A stretch of 6,387 nucleotides of DNA from contig JAACVA010000026.1 in assembly GCA_009992615.1 (NCBI GenBank), positions 1 through 6,387 on the forward strand. The letters run 5' to 3'. The DNA comes from Rhodobacterales bacterium. Its GTDB lineage: Bacteria > Pseudomonadota > Alphaproteobacteria > Rhodobacterales > Rhodobacteraceae. Made by a program: the position numbers and the translations under genes. Positions 5,084 through 6,387 of the stretch are shown in pieces. Below the pieces are notes generated by a model. The model was not told the DNA's origin. It saw only the letters and a program-made list of their open reading frames with translations, and made no database searches. The number at the start of each line of letters is the position of its first letter. Position 1 is the first letter of the stretch.

Positions 5084-5760
5084 GGCAGGTTGCCTGCCGC
5101 CTCGCGCACCGCCCAGGGTTTCATCGCGGTGCCGTGGTCGGCCAGAAACGCGTCGGTCCGTGCCGGGGCATGGCGTGACAGGTCGCGCAACCACTGCGCC
5201 AGCGCCTTCTGGATAACCGGATCGTGATCCGCAGCCCAGCCCGCAGCCCAGCCGAGAATACGGTCCCGCGCAGCGCTTTCCTGCGGTTTGGGGTGGTTCT
5301 GCTTGGTCCAGGGCAGCGTCATCACGAGGGCGGCGCGGCGAGTCCAGAGATTGGGCGAGGTGGCCCAGTGTTCCACCTCGTCGAGGCGCGCAGGATCCGC
5401 GACCAGCCGTTTCTGTCCGGCGATCGACACGGCGTCTGCCACGGCCCAGCCGTCGAACTGTGGCACCCAGCAGGATGCAATCAGCGCCCAAACGTCGCCA
5501 TCCGGGCGAATCCGCGCCTGTGTCAACAGTTTGGCGGCTGCAATGCGCGCCTCATGCACATTGCTGTCCCACAGCCCCGCCGCCAGGGCCAGTCGCGCCT
5601 CCAGCGTCAGACCGGCGCGCCAGTCGCGGCACAGCGCGTCGATTGCCTGGGCCGCCACGCCCAGATAGGGGCGATCCACCTTGTGATACCCGACCAGCCC
5701 GGCGGCCTTGCCCGGCACCGCATGGGCGTTCAGGGCGGCCAGTGCCGCTTCGGGTGTCAT
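5080..5760 (-). CDS. DNA alkylation repair-like protein (AlkD/AlkC-type HEAT-repeat family)
   Basis: This 226-residue, mainly helical protein matches the AlkD-like family, whose members are HEAT-like-repeat DNA glycosylases that remove N3- and N7-alkylated bases without base flipping. Pointers in the sequence: helical repeat text LWDSNVHEARIAAAKLL (63-79); FDGWAVADAVS with Trp105 and Asp109 in the W-x-x-x-D spacing of the AlkD catalytic Trp/Asp; NLWTRRAALVM with Arg141/Arg142 at the place of the AlkD catalytic Arg; and IQKALAQWLRDLSRHAP with Trp190 matching the other lesion-contacting Trp. Length is close to AlkD (about 235). The alignment is from memory, so residue equivalences are inferred. 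Its ATG overlaps the glmS stop as ATGA and has no Shine-Dalgarno sequence of its own, so translation probably depends on coupling with glmS. Its stop overlaps the convergent lipoprotein stop by 4 bp (5080-5083). It might be a non-catalytic HEAT protein instead. Confidence 0.85.
   Translation of the reverse strand: MTPEAALAALNAHAVPGKAAGLVGYHKVDRPYLGVAAQAIDALCRDWRAGLTLEARLALAAGLWDSNVHEARIAAAKLLTQARIRPDGDVWALIASCWVPQFDGWAVADAVSIAGQKRLVADPARLDEVEHWATSPNLWTRRAALVMTLPWTKQNHPKPQESAARDRILGWAAGWAADHDPVIQKALAQWLRDLSRHAPARTDAFLADHGTAMKPWAVREAAGNLP
5084..5098. terminator. Short perfect hairpin at the convergent lipoprotein/alkD-like junction
   Basis: GGCAGG (5084-5089), a TTG loop and CCTGCC (5093-5098) form a perfect 6-bp stem with a 3-nt loop, starting at the first base after the lipoprotein stop codon. 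It lies inside the last codons of the convergent alkD-like gene. There is no T-tract. It could end lipoprotein transcripts weakly or be chance; it is the only hairpin-like element I see at this junction. Confidence 0.3.
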
Positions 5761-6387
5761 TCGACCGTGACCGACTTGGCCAGGTTGCGCGGCTGATCCA
5801 CATCGGTGCCTTTGGCGATGGCGGTGTGATAGGCCAACAGTTGCGCGGGCACGGCATAGAGGATCGGCGCGAACACCTCGGCAACGGTGGGCAGGATCAG
5901 ACAGTCCCAGGTTCCGGTCGCCGCCTCGGCGGCGCCCGCCGCGTCGGTGATCAGCAAAACCTTGCCCGCCCGCGCCATGACCTCTTGCATGTTGCTGACC
6001 GTCTTGTCGAACAGCGCATCGCGGGGTGCCAGAACGATCACCGGCACATGTTTGTCGATCAGGGCGATGGGCCCGTGTTTCAGTTCACCTGATGCATAAC
6101 CTTCGGCATGTATATAACTGATTTCCTTAAGCTTCAACGCACCTTCCAACGCCAGGGGATACATCGCGCCACGCCCGAGGAACAGGATGTCCTGCGCCTC
6201 GGCCAGTCGGGCGGCGATGGTGGCGATGCGCGGCTCTGTGTTCAGCGCCTGCGCCATCAGCCCCGGCAAGGCGCGCAGGGCGGCGATGTGCGCCGCCTCG
6301 GTTTTACGGTCAAGCGTGCCCCGGTCCTGCGCCGCCTTCAACGCCAGCAGGGCCAGAACCGTCAGCTGGCAGGTGAACGCCTTGGTC
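5757..6387 (-). CDS. glmS: Glutamine-fructose-6-phosphate aminotransferase (glucosamine-6-phosphate synthase), C-terminal part
   Basis: The 209 visible residues are the C-terminal third of GlmS (about 605 residues); the glutaminase domain and first SIS domain lie beyond the right edge. GlmS makes glucosamine-6-phosphate from fructose-6-phosphate and glutamine in the cytoplasm, the first committed step to UDP-GlcNAc for peptidoglycan and lipopolysaccharide. The visible part runs from the inter-SIS segment (TKAFTCQLTVLALLALKAA) through the second SIS domain. It has FLGRGAMYPLALEGALKLKE (69-88), then ISYIHAEGYASGELKHGP (89-106), and ends in KGTDVDQPRNLAKSVTVE. Glu88, His104 and Lys204 correspond to E. 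coli Glu488, His504 and Lys603 of the isomerase site. The frame is open to the window edge, so internal start codons are irrelevant. Its TGA overlaps the ATG of the downstream alkD-like gene. No glmS ribozyme can be judged, since the 5' region is not in the window. Confidence 0.97.
   Translation of the reverse strand, partial: TKAFTCQLTVLALLALKAAQDRGTLDRKTEAAHIAALRALPGLMAQALNTEPRIATIAARLAEAQDILFLGRGAMYPLALEGALKLKEISYIHAEGYASGELKHGPIALIDKHVPVIVLAPRDALFDKTVSNMQEVMARAGKVLLITDAAGAAEAATGTWDCLILPTVAEVFAPILYAVPAQLLAYHTAIAKGTDVDQPRNLAKSVTVE

Noticed and set aside
4898..5491. Minus-strand frame across the lipoprotein end and the alkD-like gene
   Set aside because: It overlaps two better-supported genes in another frame and its product is Arg/Gly/Ala-rich without motifs.

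Overview
The window is about 65% G+C (judged by eye), densely coded, and reads as ordinary chromosome from an alphaproteobacterium, most probably a member of Rhodobacterales (Rhodobacteraceae/Roseobacter group). This placement rests on the style of the MoaA and GlmS proteins, on a small alanine/proline-rich lipoprotein of a type I associate with that group, and on a DNA alkylation repair-like gene placed directly after glmS. I see no insertion sequence, phage gene, CRISPR array, tRNA or rRNA.

Left part, all rightward (1-3381): the 3' portion of an M20-family acetylornithine deacetylase-like gene (argE type), a CaxA/YrbG-type calcium/sodium antiporter with two well-preserved alpha repeats exactly 160 residues apart, and a complete M20D amidohydrolase of the hippurate hydrolase / N-acyl-amino-acid hydrolase type. 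Gaps of 142 and 67 bp leave open whether they are co-transcribed. Two distantly related M20 metallohydrolases therefore flank one cation exchanger. A GC-rich hairpin at 3400-3426 closes this block against the convergent moaA.

Middle part (3467-5083): moaA (GTP 3',8-cyclase, molybdenum cofactor synthesis) runs leftward and a short lipoprotein gene runs rightward from a shared 84-bp divergent intergenic region. moaA has no visible Shine-Dalgarno sequence. The lipoprotein has a good one, but it is best spaced for an ATG that opens a three-codon mini-ORF whose stop overlaps the lipoprotein start.

Right part, leftward (6387-5080): the C-terminal third of glmS (glucosamine-6-phosphate synthase) and a HEAT-like, AlkD-family DNA alkylation repair-like gene joined by an ATGA overlap, so probably one transcript with translational coupling. 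The repair-like gene ends tail to tail with the lipoprotein gene, with 4 bp shared by the two stop regions.

The genes are mostly independent housekeeping or amino-acid/peptide metabolism functions. I did not find a clear new multi-gene system. The best candidates for a second look are the mini-ORF ahead of the lipoprotein, the glmS/alkD-like overlap, the G8 tract in the antiporter gene, and the lipoprotein of unknown function.
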